Assembly (NCBI GenBank): GCA_964034945.1
Contig: OZ035962.1
Coordinates: forward strand, 8,631,789 to 8,695,788
Direction of reading: 5' to 3'
From: Chrysopilus asiliformis
Lineage: Eukaryota; Arthropoda; Insecta; Diptera; Rhagionidae
DNA length: 64,000 nt
The notes under the pieces are model-generated. The model saw only the letters and a list, made by a program, of their open reading frames with translations. It did no database searches and was not told the origin of the DNA. Of the stretch, positions 23,674-35,200 are shown piece after piece; within the stretch, counting starts at the first letter, position 1; each line of letters opens with the position of its first letter. The translations under genes and the position numbers were made by a program.

Positions 23674-24505
23674 CTATGATGACTCTTTAGCAGCCTTCCC
23701 TGTCAAATCGCTAAGGTAAATAGAATTTCGTTCAAATAGTTTTACGATGTCTTCATCCTGCTTATTGCACTCCCTATCAAATTCAGATCCAATACACCAA
23801 AGTGATTCTAAATCGTATATCTTTCGGCTATTTTCAGAGAAGACATGCAGTGCAATATTGCCTAAAATTATTATTGTTACATTGCAACAAGGACTTCCTT
23901 ATTTACATTAATCCTACCCAAATCCATAGCTTTCCAATCTCTACTAGTTTCCCCTTCTATCCTCGGAATTATATCCGATTTATGCCGCTTTAATTTATAG
24001 ACTCTTCTCACGAATTCGACAATTGCAGTCATATGGCGAACACTCCTTCCGGTCACTACAACCATGTAATCAACATACTTTAGTTCTTTGGGCACAGTGC
24101 AAACAAAAATATCTTCGGCGCTCTCCTTCCGAAGAACCTGGACCAAATCATCGATATCGAAAACTTCATGAATTCCCCCTAAAAGAAGACCAAAGCTTAG
24201 TTTTTTTTACCAGGAAGTTCCATATTCGTACTATCTAAATTTATCCCTTGGTATCTATCGTAATCAATATCTAGGGGTGCTTCCTTGATTGATTGCATCT
24301 TTTGCTCTTCTACATCAAAAATTACCGAAGAATCCTCATCACGGAAAACTTTGTATTTGGATAATACTTGGGGATTTTTATTTGTCACATATTTCGGATC
24401 TGGTACTGGATTTGAGAATTCGTCGTGAAAGAGGCGAGTTATTTGGCCTTTATTATATAATTTGAATAAATAATTCGAACTTCTGCGTAAATTGGCAAAT
24501 GCCAT
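23674..24505 (-). CDS. MALSU1/RsfS-like mitochondrial ribosome assembly/silencing factor
   Basis: CDS complement join(23674..23861, 23918..24178, 24211..24505), 247 aa; phases 1 and 1 close. The introns are 56 and 32 nt; the second figure is unusually short, but GGTAAA...TTTTAG borders and an in-frame joining (GGIHEVFDIDDLVQ) support it. The N-terminus MAFANLRRSSNYLFKLYNKG is basic and Ser-rich, like a mitochondrial presequence. The RsfS domain (about residues 97-225) includes VCTVPKELKYVDYMVVVTG, RHMTAIVEFVRRVYK and DWKAMDLGNIALHVFS, close to the family pattern DW-DxGxVVVHIF. Known role: MALSU1 binds uL14m and assists assembly of the mitochondrial large ribosomal subunit; bacterial RsfS blocks subunit joining. 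Confidence 0.9.
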
Positions 24506-25008
24506 GTTTTTATTCTCTTTTTGACTTTTGTGTTAAATTGGCTCCGTTAAATTATATAGCCATATCAGGATTCCAACTATCTGACTTGAGTATAATAATT
24601 TTCAATATAAAAATTTAATAATAGATACGTAAAAATCACTTTTGTTTTTATTTCCCAACGAAAATAGACAAAAATTTGACAGCTGACTCCCTATCTTTCT
24701 CCAAAATCACTGCATCGCGCTGCTTACAGTGGACGTGTTGTTGAACCTGCGCAATGATAAGTGGTTGAGTCGTAAATAAACAAATAAATACCAAAATCTG
24801 AAGTCGGTTAATATAAGTAAAACGTATATAAGTTTTAATAAATTGAAAAATTGTTTAAAAACTAAAAATTGTTTAAAAATTGTTTAATTGTTTATAGACT
24901 GTTCTAATTGCAGTTAATAAACTATCCTACTGATTAAAACAGTCTATTAAAATTATATTCTCTGGATTTATTATGGGTTATAATACAAAAAATATAACTA
25001 GAGAATTA
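24506..25008. other. Intergenic DNA upstream of the MALSU1-like gene
   Basis: AT-rich, with a few short runs of GTTTAAAAATTG-type repeats near 24845-24890. It should contain the promoter of the minus-strand gene. No motif was identified with confidence. Confidence 0.45.
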
Positions 25009-25331
25009 AGGCCCAACTAGCTGCATATGTAATTTCCAGAATAAGAAAGTCAATGTTATTACCCACAATAGACATGTGTCAAAGTGTTGCCACTTTCAAA
25101 CCTTCGTTAAACATTCGTTAAGCATGAATGATTCGATACAAATGGAACTGGCATACGTAAATAGTGAACATAACCTAAAATTTTAGTGTGAATTTAATAA
25201 TATTGGTGCCATATTAATTTCCACTTGAGGTAAAATGAAGATTAGCTTTTATGTTGACAGCTATGTATGTCAACATTCGTTAGGAATGTGACATTAACAT
25301 ATGCGTTCTTATGTCTATCATAGTTGGGCAT
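25009..25331. mobile_element. PIF/Harbinger-like element 1 (internally deleted)
   Basis: Starts AGGCCCAACTA after TTA (25006-25008) and ends GTTGGGCAT before TTA (25332-25334). Its left 170 bp and right 95 bp match the corresponding ends of element 2 at about 90% or better. It lacks about 25 bp of the left tip and the whole transposase segment. Non-autonomous. Confidence 0.8.
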
Positions 25332-25334
25332 TTA

Positions 25335-25968
25335 AGGCTTAACTATAATCGACATAAGAACGCATATGTAGCTGCATATGTCATTTCCAGAATAAGAAAG
25401 TCAGTGTTAATACCCACAATAGGCATATGTCAAGAGTGTTGCCACTTTCAAACCTTCGTTAAACATTCGTTAAGCATGAATAATTCGATACAAATGGAAC
25501 TGGCATATGTAAATAGTGAACATAACCTAAAATTTTTCCAAAAAGGAACTCAAGCAGGACAACAGATAGTCAAAGACATTTGTGGTCATTCTCGTGTGAA
25601 TAAAAAATTGATCCGGATCAAGCCTTTTTACTTTTAAGAAGGCGACTACGTAGTATCCGTGCGTTTTCCTGTCGCGATTGATTTCTCGTACATCACATGA
25701 ACGCTTCTTTCTGCCGTATCCATCCAGTTCATCTTTCAGGTCACTTAATTCTTTTAAGCACTTCACAATTTCAAATATTTCTTTAATTTTTTTCAATTCA
25801 CTCATTTTTTCCTTCAACTTTGTCAATTACTATCGAGAAGAATTTGTCTTTACTTATGTCAGTCTATGCCTATTATGGTTAGCTTTTATGTTGACAGCTA
25901 TGTATGTCAACATTCGTTGGGAATTTGACATTTACATATGCGTTCTTATGTCTATCATAGTTGGGCCT
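25335..25968. mobile_element. PIF/Harbinger-like element 2 with transposase remnant
   Basis: Begins AGGCTTAACTATAATCGACA and ends with the near complement ...TCTATCATAGTTGGGCCT. TTA flanks both ends (25332-25334 and 25969-25971). The first TTA is shared with element 1, so the two are head-to-tail with one target copy between. The TTA duplication plus the encoded protein remnant point to PIF/Harbinger. Confidence 0.85.
25527..25826 (-). pseudogene. N-terminal fragment of a Harbinger-type transposase
   Basis: A frame of 99 codons inside element 2, starting MTKLKEKMSELKKIKEIFEI. The second half, HGYYVVAFLKVKRLDPDQFF followed by IHTRMTTNVFDYLL, has the pattern seen just before the DDE nuclease domain of PIF/Harbinger transposases (H-x-Y...L...D...F..Y.RM....FD.LL). 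The DDE domain itself is absent because the frame runs into the terminal repeat, so the product cannot be a functional nuclease. Family call is from pattern memory, not a search. Confidence 0.65.
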
Positions 25969-25971
25969 TTA

Positions 25972-27570
25972 GTTCACAATGAATTTCGTTAGATTGTCAA
26001 CTGTTGTCTAGAGAGCTTATAATCTAGTACATTGATTTCCAAATTGGACTTCTGGCCCAGAAGTACTAGAGCCGAATCCAAATCAGTACAAAAGTTGAGC
26101 AAATTGGGAATTGGCAAGCCGTACTAGATTCTCTTCTTTTCAAAGCCCAATGCAGTGTGTGGTTGTTTTTTTATTTGGCAAATTATCTTTTCCCTGCCGC
26201 TTTTCCGACTCGAAAAATCTACAAAATGTCCAAAAACGCTCTCGTTATCCTGGTTCCAGGGGCGGAAGAGATGGAGTTTGTTATTTCCGCAGTTGAATTG
26301 AGTTAAAATTTATGTTAAAACTACTGTTTTTATTTTGTAATCCGTGTGCGTAAAAATGTGAGAATATCCCGGTTGAACTTGTGAATAAAATTTACCTTCC
26401 CCACACGAAATAAAATTCTTTCGTTGGTTGGTCGATTTTTTACGAAATATAAAAGATTTCCAAATTTTCTCAGACTTTTTTAGTGCTTTAATTTGCAGCT
26501 GGCAATGCCATTCTTGAAGTGTTGAATTTTCCCGTTGGCACTATATGCTACGCGATTTCTGTGCATCGCATTCGCTGTTCATGCCTCACTGTTTTGGTGA
26601 GTGATTCTGGAGTAGTTCTCTTAATTAAAAATTCGTTCAAATTAATTGTGAAAAACAGTAAAAAAATTAAATTAACATTTTGAAATGAACAGAGTGAAAG
26701 ATTACACAGTACAAACTGCCAGGAGATGAAGGACGAAAACAATTGGGAGTTCAAAGTTAGTGCAGTGGATCGATGAAAAATGAAAGCTTCGACTCGCAAG
26801 GCGACGCTTCCAGATTTTCTCGCTGTTTGGGGCCGCAGGAAGTTGGACTTGCATTATAGACATCAGCATTTCGTCAATGTTGATAGTTTTTAATTAATCG
26901 AAGTGAGTTTTTGTTTACATATTTCTCAGTAGAGCACTTTATTAGTTTTTTTCTCCTTGCTATGGAAAACCCTAGGCCTCGAGATGGCGCTAGCGTCGAC
27001 TTCTTATAGAAGCTTGTCGCTGACTGGCTGATTGTTTTCTGGCTAATTGATTTGATTAATTCGGTGTGAATTGAGTTTTTCCAAATTATCTGTCTTGGAG
27101 GACATTCCGGTGAATTTTTCCCCCTCGAAAACCCAGTTTTGCCGGAAAAATGTTCTATCGTTGCTGCGAAAATACCGCAATAACTTTTCGAATTGACGAG
27201 TTTTCCGTAATGGCGGTCGAGTCAACAGCCAATCAGCAGCCAGCTTCTATCCGAATTCAAAGCGAATTCAGTTGAAATTATTCGCGTCCGAAATTTTCTG
27301 GCGGTGCTGCGTCTTTTTCTTGTGTTCAGTGGATTTGACAAACGTTTTTGCTTCTGGCTGAAGCGGGTGGCACGGAAAAAAGAAAACAAACGCCGTTTTC
27401 TCAGAAAAGAAGTTTTTCTCTGCCATCTGTCACAATGTCGCAGTGAAACGGTAAAATTCTGGATTTCCACTTTTCCACAGCCACCGCCATGCTGATTTGC
27501 CACCGATTCCAGCGAAGCAGAGAAAACTGCCCCTCGAAAAAACGCTTTTCACTGGGCATTTTGGATGCAG
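25972..27570 (+). promoter_or_regulatory. Likely promoter and 5' non-coding first exon of E(bx)
   Basis: The sequence becomes richer in G+C between about 26750 and 27570, with several long imperfect hairpin arms, then changes sharply to AT-rich DNA. A good donor, ATGCAG|GTAACG, lies at 27570/27571 and could be the end of a non-coding first exon spliced to the exon beginning at 32043. No TATA box or initiator was identified with confidence, and no coding frame here is convincing. Confidence 0.4.
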
Positions 27571-30500
27571 GTAACGAATAAAAAAAATCTATTTTCATTT
27601 TTGACAATCAAAATTGACACTTTTGCTTTCTTGGCGGTTCTTTACCGTGAAATTATCAGCTGGTTGATTTCGTCAGCCCCCGCCAGACCGAGTGACGGCG
27701 GATAAGACGCTTGCACTTTAATTTCATAATTTTATCACCTAATTGAAGGATACTCTGTTGGAGCATCCATTAGGCCATTCTTCGCCCTAAATAAACCAGC
27801 CCCAAACCGCAATTATGCGACGGCATTTCTGCATTGTCAAGTCTGTCTGGCGGCGGGGCTGGGGCTGAGGCCAATTTCTATTTTTGGTGGTATGCAGGCC
27901 AGGAAGAAGAGCTCAAACTTTTTAATGTTTACATTTTTTTGCTTGTGTCACTGCAGAAAGTAAAAGTTATTAGTTCCTCTAAAAAGTCAAATTTTACTCG
28001 TTTTCGGTTAATAAGAAAAAGAGTTCGATTACGAAACTACCACATACTTCACATACTAGTTTTCCAAAAAAAAAGACCAATTTTTTTAAATATAAAAATA
28101 ACTAAAAAAATATATCCAAATTTAATTGAAATTCACAAAAAATCGAAGTCCTAATTAATTTCGTACTCATAGTTCTCTTGAAAAACCTGAAATTTGAACA
28201 GATATATTTTTTATTGAAAAAATAATCTCAAAATGCAGAGGAACAACCGTTTTGTAAAAATATTTCAAATACCTTAAGATATTTCATGTAATTTTCTTCA
28301 ATGCGAAAAAGCGTAAATTGAGGAACTGAAAATTGGTGTGATTTATTTTATCGTCGGTTTACAGCAGAAATCAACTAAGTCAAAAATGTTGGTTTCGAGA
28401 AAATCGAATTTAAAAATGTTGAGTTTGCAATTAATGTATGTATTTTGGATTTAGTTCCAAAAAAAGGATTACGGCGTTGGATGACATCGGACGACTTCAG
28501 CTAAAAAAGGAGAAAAATATTTTCACAAATTTTCGGGGCGGAAAAAATGTATATTTGTCAAAAATCTATTTTGTCAAAACATTTCATTCGTAAAAACACA
28601 ACGTCTCGCGAATATCACAAATAATGGCCTAAATAAATTGAAACGTCTTCGAATTTCCCGGAAAACAATAGTTTTTCACAATTTTGAATAAATTAGGTAG
28701 GTATTAAAAGAAAATAAAATGTGTGCAATAATTAGAGAGCAGGAACAAAAAAGCTACTAATTTTTAAACTTCAAAAATAATATCTTAAATGTTGATACCT
28801 TAGTAAATCAACCCACAATTTTGTTTTCTAAAGGAATACCAGCTTCTGAATTCCGGGAAAAAAAATTTAAAAATTCTAGCGTCTAAATCTAAAACATGGA
28901 AGTCATGATAGGCATTTTAAATTTATGATCAATACTAAACTATTCCATAAAAATAAAATTCGTATGTTAAATATAACAAATCCAAGGTATTTCTGTTACC
29001 CCTAAAAATTATGATTTATCAGTTTTTATTGCTGAAAAAGTCCAAAACTCGAAATTTTTGTTTTTAACATGGTCGCCATTTTGGCGATTTTGAATTTTTT
29101 TTTTTCGTAATTGATGTCATAACATTTAATTTGGCCAATTTTTTGTGGGATGGCAAGAGTAAAACGTTTAATCATTACGAGTGCGAATAGAAATCTCAAA
29201 TGCCTGCATTTTTTATCGGGACTTTTTTTTAATCATGTTAATAGTCTTATACTCTTGTTAAAAATTTAGTCAAAACTTGAAAGTGGTGATCATTACAACG
29301 GAAAACATTTACGTATCACCCTTCATGTTGATACTCAAGTAAAAAATCTGTTGAGATTACATACACACAAGTCATGATAATTAGACATAAATTTCGCTTA
29401 ATTTCATGACGTGTCGTTAAAATAACTTTTGTCCAAGACATAAGATATTTTCTAAAAAGTGCTGCCTCTACCAGAGACATGCAACAAATGTTTCTAAAAG
29501 TATCAAGGCTTGCTAGAAATGATATTCGCATAGTTCTACTTTCCGCCTAAATTAGCAATGATTTTTCCCATTTTTTTAAATGTATTTTTAAAATTCACTT
29601 CAAAACCCGAAATCATAACGAAGCCCCGCACGTCCCAGGAACATATATTCATCAACTCAGTTCGATGAGTTTGCAACATGTCTGCATGCGTGTATTTCTT
29701 CAAAAATACAAGTACAAATTCATTTATAAAAAATTTGACAACTTCGCGGATTGATTCTGCAATATGATTCGAAATATCAGAACTTTTTCTGAATATCGTA
29801 AACTTTATTCAGGTGCAACTTGATTTTTTCATAGAAAATTGCTCAATAAATTCATATTTTGTGAACTTTCGCTGAGTAAACTTATTCTACGATAGGTGAA
29901 TACAATTTGGAACATAAACTTTGAATGAAATTCGCCGAGAAATTCAAGAAAAATTCGCAAGTGTAAATGTGGCATTAACCCAATGACCCACTTAAACCTA
30001 AAAATTCGGCGAAAAAGGCTTTGCGGTTGTCCGGCAGGAAAGGTTAAGACTGGAACTTAGAGCTTGTCAATTTTGGTTCAGTTTTGAATAAAATATTAGA
30101 TTAAATTTAATAACGTCCTAAAATTTTCAATTATCTCAAAATTCCCTCTTCTCGCAATGTTGGTTAGTTTTACATCTAATATTCTGAAAAATTCCAATTG
30201 GAGTTTTATGGTGAGAAATAGTATACCTTCTGTAATGCATTTAAAACAATGTTAACCCCCGTGTGCACTTGCGACTTTTTCTTAAATCTCTCCGCGAATT
30301 CAAAATTTATGTCGTAAATTTTATTTATTCATTGCAGAGTAAAATCACTTAGCACATGTTGTTAAAATTTTGATTTTATTTCGGCGATTTTGTATAAAAA
30401 AGTCGCCAAAATAAATTCTTTCAGGAAAATAATGTGAATATGAATTTTGTCTCGCAAGAAAGTTCGCGGAATAAAGTGTCAGATGTAAACGGGGTCCAGA

Positions 30501-30590
30501 ATTAACGTATAGTGAATTTTCTTTTGAATCTACTCGACAGATATCAGACTGTCGAGTTAGATTATGACATGGCATTTACTTGAGTGTTTT

Positions 30591-30774
30591 AAGGCGCCTC
30601 CACACGTTCAATGTTACTTGACAATTTTACTTGAATGACTCATGTTTCAAGTAACATTGATCGTTTGGATGCTCTTCAATGTTACGTTTGCAGGCAATTT
30701 CCATCAATGTTACTTGACGAAAATTTTCATCAATAATATTTGTCAAGTAACATTGAACGTGTGGAGGCTCCTTT
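30591..30774. mobile_element. MITE, 184 bp, highly palindromic
   Basis: Left AAGGCGCCTCCACACGTTCA is mirrored by the right end ...GTGTGGAGGCTCCTT; arms extend about 33 bp through CAATGTTACTTGACAA. A further inner copy of the TTACTTGA/TCAAGTAA motif appears twice on each side, so the whole element can fold. Flanks are T-rich (TTTT), making the duplication ambiguous (possibly TTA/TTT). Confidence 0.75.
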
Positions 30775-30800
30775 TGAGATTATTATTTTTCATATGTGTT

Positions 30801-30994
30801 TAAAGCCGACCATACATTATGAGAGTTGTTGTACAATTTGGTTCGGTTGTAAGCAATGTTGGATCGTGTATGGGCCGGTTGTAGTACCAAATTTTAGGTT
30901 CGGCAAAAATCAAAACCCTGTTGATTTTGCCTCCGCCACAACAAGTTGTACAACATGGTTTTAGAACAAGTCTCATAATGTATGGCCGGCTTTA
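30801..30994. mobile_element. MITE, 194 bp, with 24-bp TIRs
   Basis: Left TAAAGCCGACCATACATTAT and right ...ATAATGTATGGCCGGCTTTA are inverted copies with one or two differences over 24 bp. An inner inverted pair (TTGTTGTACAA against CAAGTTGTACAA) follows. It lies 26 bp from the previous element and belongs to a different family. Confidence 0.75.
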
Positions 30995-32042
30995 GGGCAA
31001 AAATAACGAAACTAAATCAGTACGATGAACTAAAACGATTTCTAAAATACTATATAATACAATTTCGTTCGAGCATTACTATCGAGTAGCTTCTCGTATC
31101 GAACTCCTGAATAAAGCGCCAGACTTTTGCAACCTGAACCACTGACACAATGAGACCTTTGGGCTTAAGATTGTCCTGAGTTAATTTCTTTAAATAAAAA
31201 TCATTAATTATGTTTGGTTTTTTTTTCTCAAATTTAATTAATTAAATGTAAAAATTGATATTCATTTTCTTACGTAATACCGTTTAATTTGTGATTATGC
31301 ATGTAACTGATAATATTGCATTAATTTGCATGTATTAAGATTTATCAGCGGTAAAACAAAGGTAACAAGTAAAGTTTATTGAACTATTTTTATTTCGTTG
31401 AAAGGGTTTTCTATAATGATTCAATAAAAAATTAAATTTGGAAAACAAATTTCATGATAATGAAACAATACTGTGGAGGTTAACAAAATCTCTATACACC
31501 GATTTTTTTTTGTTCCCCTAGCGAATTCGTTATATGGATGTTTCACATATTCGATATATGTAAGTTTTATACACCACTCGCATAAAAATATATTTATTCT
31601 ATCGATATTTTGTTTAAATTAATCAAGATATCTTTTTTTTTAATGAAATTCTTAATTGGAAGTTCTACAATATATACAGAAATAGTACAACTAAAGTGTG
31701 GCAGCGTATTTTTCTACATTTTCATTAGCTTTTGTGGCGATAATGTTCCCCTCATGTTGACACTCAAGTAAAAAATCTATTGAGAATTATTACCGTGGTA
31801 TGAAACAACTTCCGTTGAATTTATTGATATTAAGGGCTAAATTTTTTAGAGCTGGTGTGGAAATCCCTATTAAGCATTATCCTCAAATGTTATTAAATGT
31901 GCTTTTATTTTCTTTGGTTTGAGATTTTATTTGTTTGTACAACTAGAAAATCATTAAATAATTTTCTAATAAAAACGTTTTTTAATCTAATACTAAATAA
32001 AATATTTTTTTTATATATCTGTTTTATTTTCCCTTCTCACAG

Positions 32043-32174
32043 ATGTTAATGGAGTTATCAAATCAACGGAAAATTATGATTGACTACAAATTCAATAAAG
32101 ATCTAAAGTTTAATCAAAAGTACTGTATATTTAATATAATGGAAAGTGTCAAAGTGTTCAAGTTAAACCATTAA
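32043..32174 (+). other. Upstream ORF in the 5' leader exon of E(bx)
   Basis: A 43-codon frame (MLMELSNQRKIMIDYKF...) opens with the first three bases of the leader exon after the acceptor at 32042 and stops at 32174, 112 nt before the E(bx) start. If the leader exon is as drawn, this uORF would precede the main start and could lower its translation. No sign that the peptide itself is conserved can be judged here. Confidence 0.35.
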
Positions 32175-32286
32175 AAAAATTATTAATAAAACATATTAAG
32201 TAAAAACAAAAAAGACTTGAATAAGAAGAAAACAAAATCAAATTTAAAATTACGGGATAATTGTAAAGCATATAACAATTCAAACA

Positions 32287-35200
32287 ATGAGTGGAAGAGG
32301 TGCACGAAAACGCGGTCGTCCACCCAAGACGGCGACCACAGATCGCGTTACTAAATTTAATTATCATTTATTGAAGAAACCAAAATATCTGACCAAGGGT
32401 TCTGATTCACAATTTAGTACTCCGTCAGCTTCACGAGCATCATCACCACAGGGCAGCGATGGTAGTCGTAGAAGTATTTCACGACCATCGACCGCCACGA
32501 AGCCAGCACGAGGACGTGGAAAACGGGGAGGTGCAGGTGTTGCTAATACATCAGCTAATACTTCATACTCTCGAAAAGGTAAGTGGAATTTTTAGATGCA
32601 TATCGCATTAGAAAAATTAGGTCCATCGTCGCTATAAGATTAGATGATGGTTCTCGCTTTAGATTTTTTTTTGGTAGTTGGATTTATATCTTGATTTTTG
32701 TGAAAAATCATGGTTTTTGATTGAAAAATCATTTCACTTTTGTGTTTAGGAACAAATGGAAGTCCTTTACAAGTATTACACATGATTAACGTCCTTCATG
32801 CAGAATACTTTCACCGTATGCTTGAAATTTATAAGATTTCGTTCGATTTTTGTAAAATACGCACGTAGACTTAAAAATATCTTAACTTTTTTAATAATTG
32901 CACAACTAATTTCATAAAATGAATTATTACCATCAAGAAAAAGTTCCAGGCATAAAAAAATTATTAAAAAATATAAGCATTGCGATCTGTTTTCAAGCCT
33001 TTTGTTTGAGTACTAGCAATGTGGGCAAGATGTTAGATTTCTTATGAAACAATGATCAAGTGCGAAAAAAACCACCAAGGCCAATAGAAACATTTTACTG
33101 GACATCTTTTGCTAGTGGGATGGATACTGCCATAATTTTGTGTTCCCTTACAAAGATTGAAGCACAGCTGATAGTGAACGGACAGGCATAAGTTCGTTTT
33201 TGTATCTTTGCAACACCGATTGGTCGCTAAATTCCCGGTGCACATTAATCCATTTTACTTTCTATTCATGTTTGACTCGCAGCTTATTACGGTTTGGAAT
33301 CAAATATTTTCACCAACGCTTCTCGATATTCTTTCGACTTCCGTTTAGTAAAAATCTGTAAAAATTTGCAAAAAAACTAAAAGTAAACAGAAACAATTCG
33401 AACTGTCAGATGATACAGGGTAGAATACGCGTGAGGATACTAAATGTGCTGCTGGCATTTATAGACTTCAGTATCTTTGACCAAATAAATACCGATAAAA
33501 AAGTTGTGACTTGGAGCATATATAACATATAAATACCAAGATAATATTCTTCTTAATACACAGTAGATCCTCCTTCAACGTGGTTTTTCAAAGAAAAGCA
33601 CGCTGACCGAAACAACGCAAATTGAACATTTCAACGAAAACGACGCAGCTGCAAAATTTTTGTCGCGCTTTAAAATTCGCCTTCTCAGAGTCAGAGTCGA
33701 TTGAATTCATATTACAAAAAGGTCTTTCTGTCTGTCTGTGTACAAGTTTGCTGAGAAATTAAGAGAATGTTTAAAATGTTGAAAATCAATTTTTTTTGCA
33801 ACTATGTCCGGATTCACACGATAAGTTTTTTGATTCACGACTCGGCCAAACGATGGCAAGAAGGGCGAGATGTAGGAAGGGCGAAAAGTTGGTCAATCAC
33901 CAACTTTTGATTCACCAAAAGTTATTGCAAGTCCGTTTTCTCTATTCCCTTTTGCTCTCATTCGTATTCGCTCATGTTAATTTACGACAAAAACTTTCAT
34001 AAACGTCAAAAAGACGCACCTCAAAACATTCATCGTGTAAATGGCCGTGAATGATTCGTGGATGTTTAAAAGAGAATAGCCGTGATTGATGAATCAAAAA
34101 ACTTGTCGTGTGAATTGGGACTATCTCACAGAAATATATCCCATAGAATGCGCCTTACTTGAAAAGCCCGTATAAAGAAATGGGCCAAAAACACTAATGC
34201 TTTCTCTATTTTCATAAGCCTAAAATTTATTTGCATACCATAGTGAAATGAATCCAGAATTGCCAACTTTGCTTTTATCAAGTTTCAAATTAAAAATGAA
34301 TTTTAGCTTTTAAGTGAACTACAAACATTCTATATTTCAAAACGGAGCATGATATATTTATCTCCTTTCCCCATAATAATATTTTGACATTTGAGTGGCC
34401 CATTTGAGATAGCAAAACACGATATCTATTCTAATTCCGATATCCGTGAACTATCTCGAAAATTAACTGTTTTCGGTAGTTCAATGTATGGAGCAAGGTA
34501 AAGAAAATAATGATTTCCACAATTTTGTCTCGTACCGTTATCGGCCATATTTTACCGTTATTCAGATATTTTCTATAAACGATAACAAAATAGATTTTTG
34601 CGAACTGCTTGCAAACTAACGGTTCCTCAACACAGTTGTTGAATTAAACGCGATCTCCATACAGCCTTCCGACATTAAAATTAAAATTCTCTATAAATTT
34701 GCTTTACATCGTAACTCAATATATTTTACCGTTATCAAGATATTTCAGATTTTGTAAAAAAAAAATAAGCTAATTTTTTTTATCAGGTTATAGTGTAAAT
34801 TCCGCAGGAGCATAGATTTTGTATAAGAAAGTAATGTGCTGTTCACATCATATATTTTTTATACATATTTTAGAATGTCTTCAATGTTATAAAATCAATA
34901 ATTTGTTATAAATTGTATAAAACTTTTTTTATTCTAAAATATTTTGTGAAATAAAACTTGTATACTTCTTACGTCTGTATTTTTATTTAAAACCACAGGT
35001 TACGAATCAGAATACCATTATGGCTCGGATTTTGGTGATTCCTCGGACAAAAGTGATGGTGACGATGACCCACTATTGATGTCCCCCAGTGACGAAGAGA
35101 GTATTGAGGGTGACCACGAGAGCGACAGTGATTTCTCACTGAGCAGCTTCGGTCCAACTAACGGTGTTGGAAGACCGCCGCGACCACCCAGCCCGGAACC

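Larger units (their letters stand above)
27571..32042 (+). other. Presumed first intron of E(bx)
   Basis: About 4.5 kb of AT-rich DNA without coding signals. It holds two adjacent inverted-repeat elements (30591-30774, 30801-30994) and a direct repeat of CATGTTGA(T/C)ACTCAAGTAA at about 29322 and 31752. It ends at an acceptor, CTTCTCACAG, at 32042. Confidence 0.45.
32579..34998 (+). other. E(bx) intron after coding exon 1
   Basis: 2.4 kb of AT-rich intron. It contains one TAT-flanked MITE (33806-34121) and, near the acceptor, one copy of a repeat shared with two later introns (about 34805-34855). Confidence 0.7.

Noticed and set aside
23863..23880. An intron of only 19 nt (GTAACAATAATAATTTTAG) at the end of MALSU1 exon 2
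   Set aside because: Using the donor at 23917 instead gives a 56-nt intron and the conserved DWKAMDLGNIALHVFS reading.
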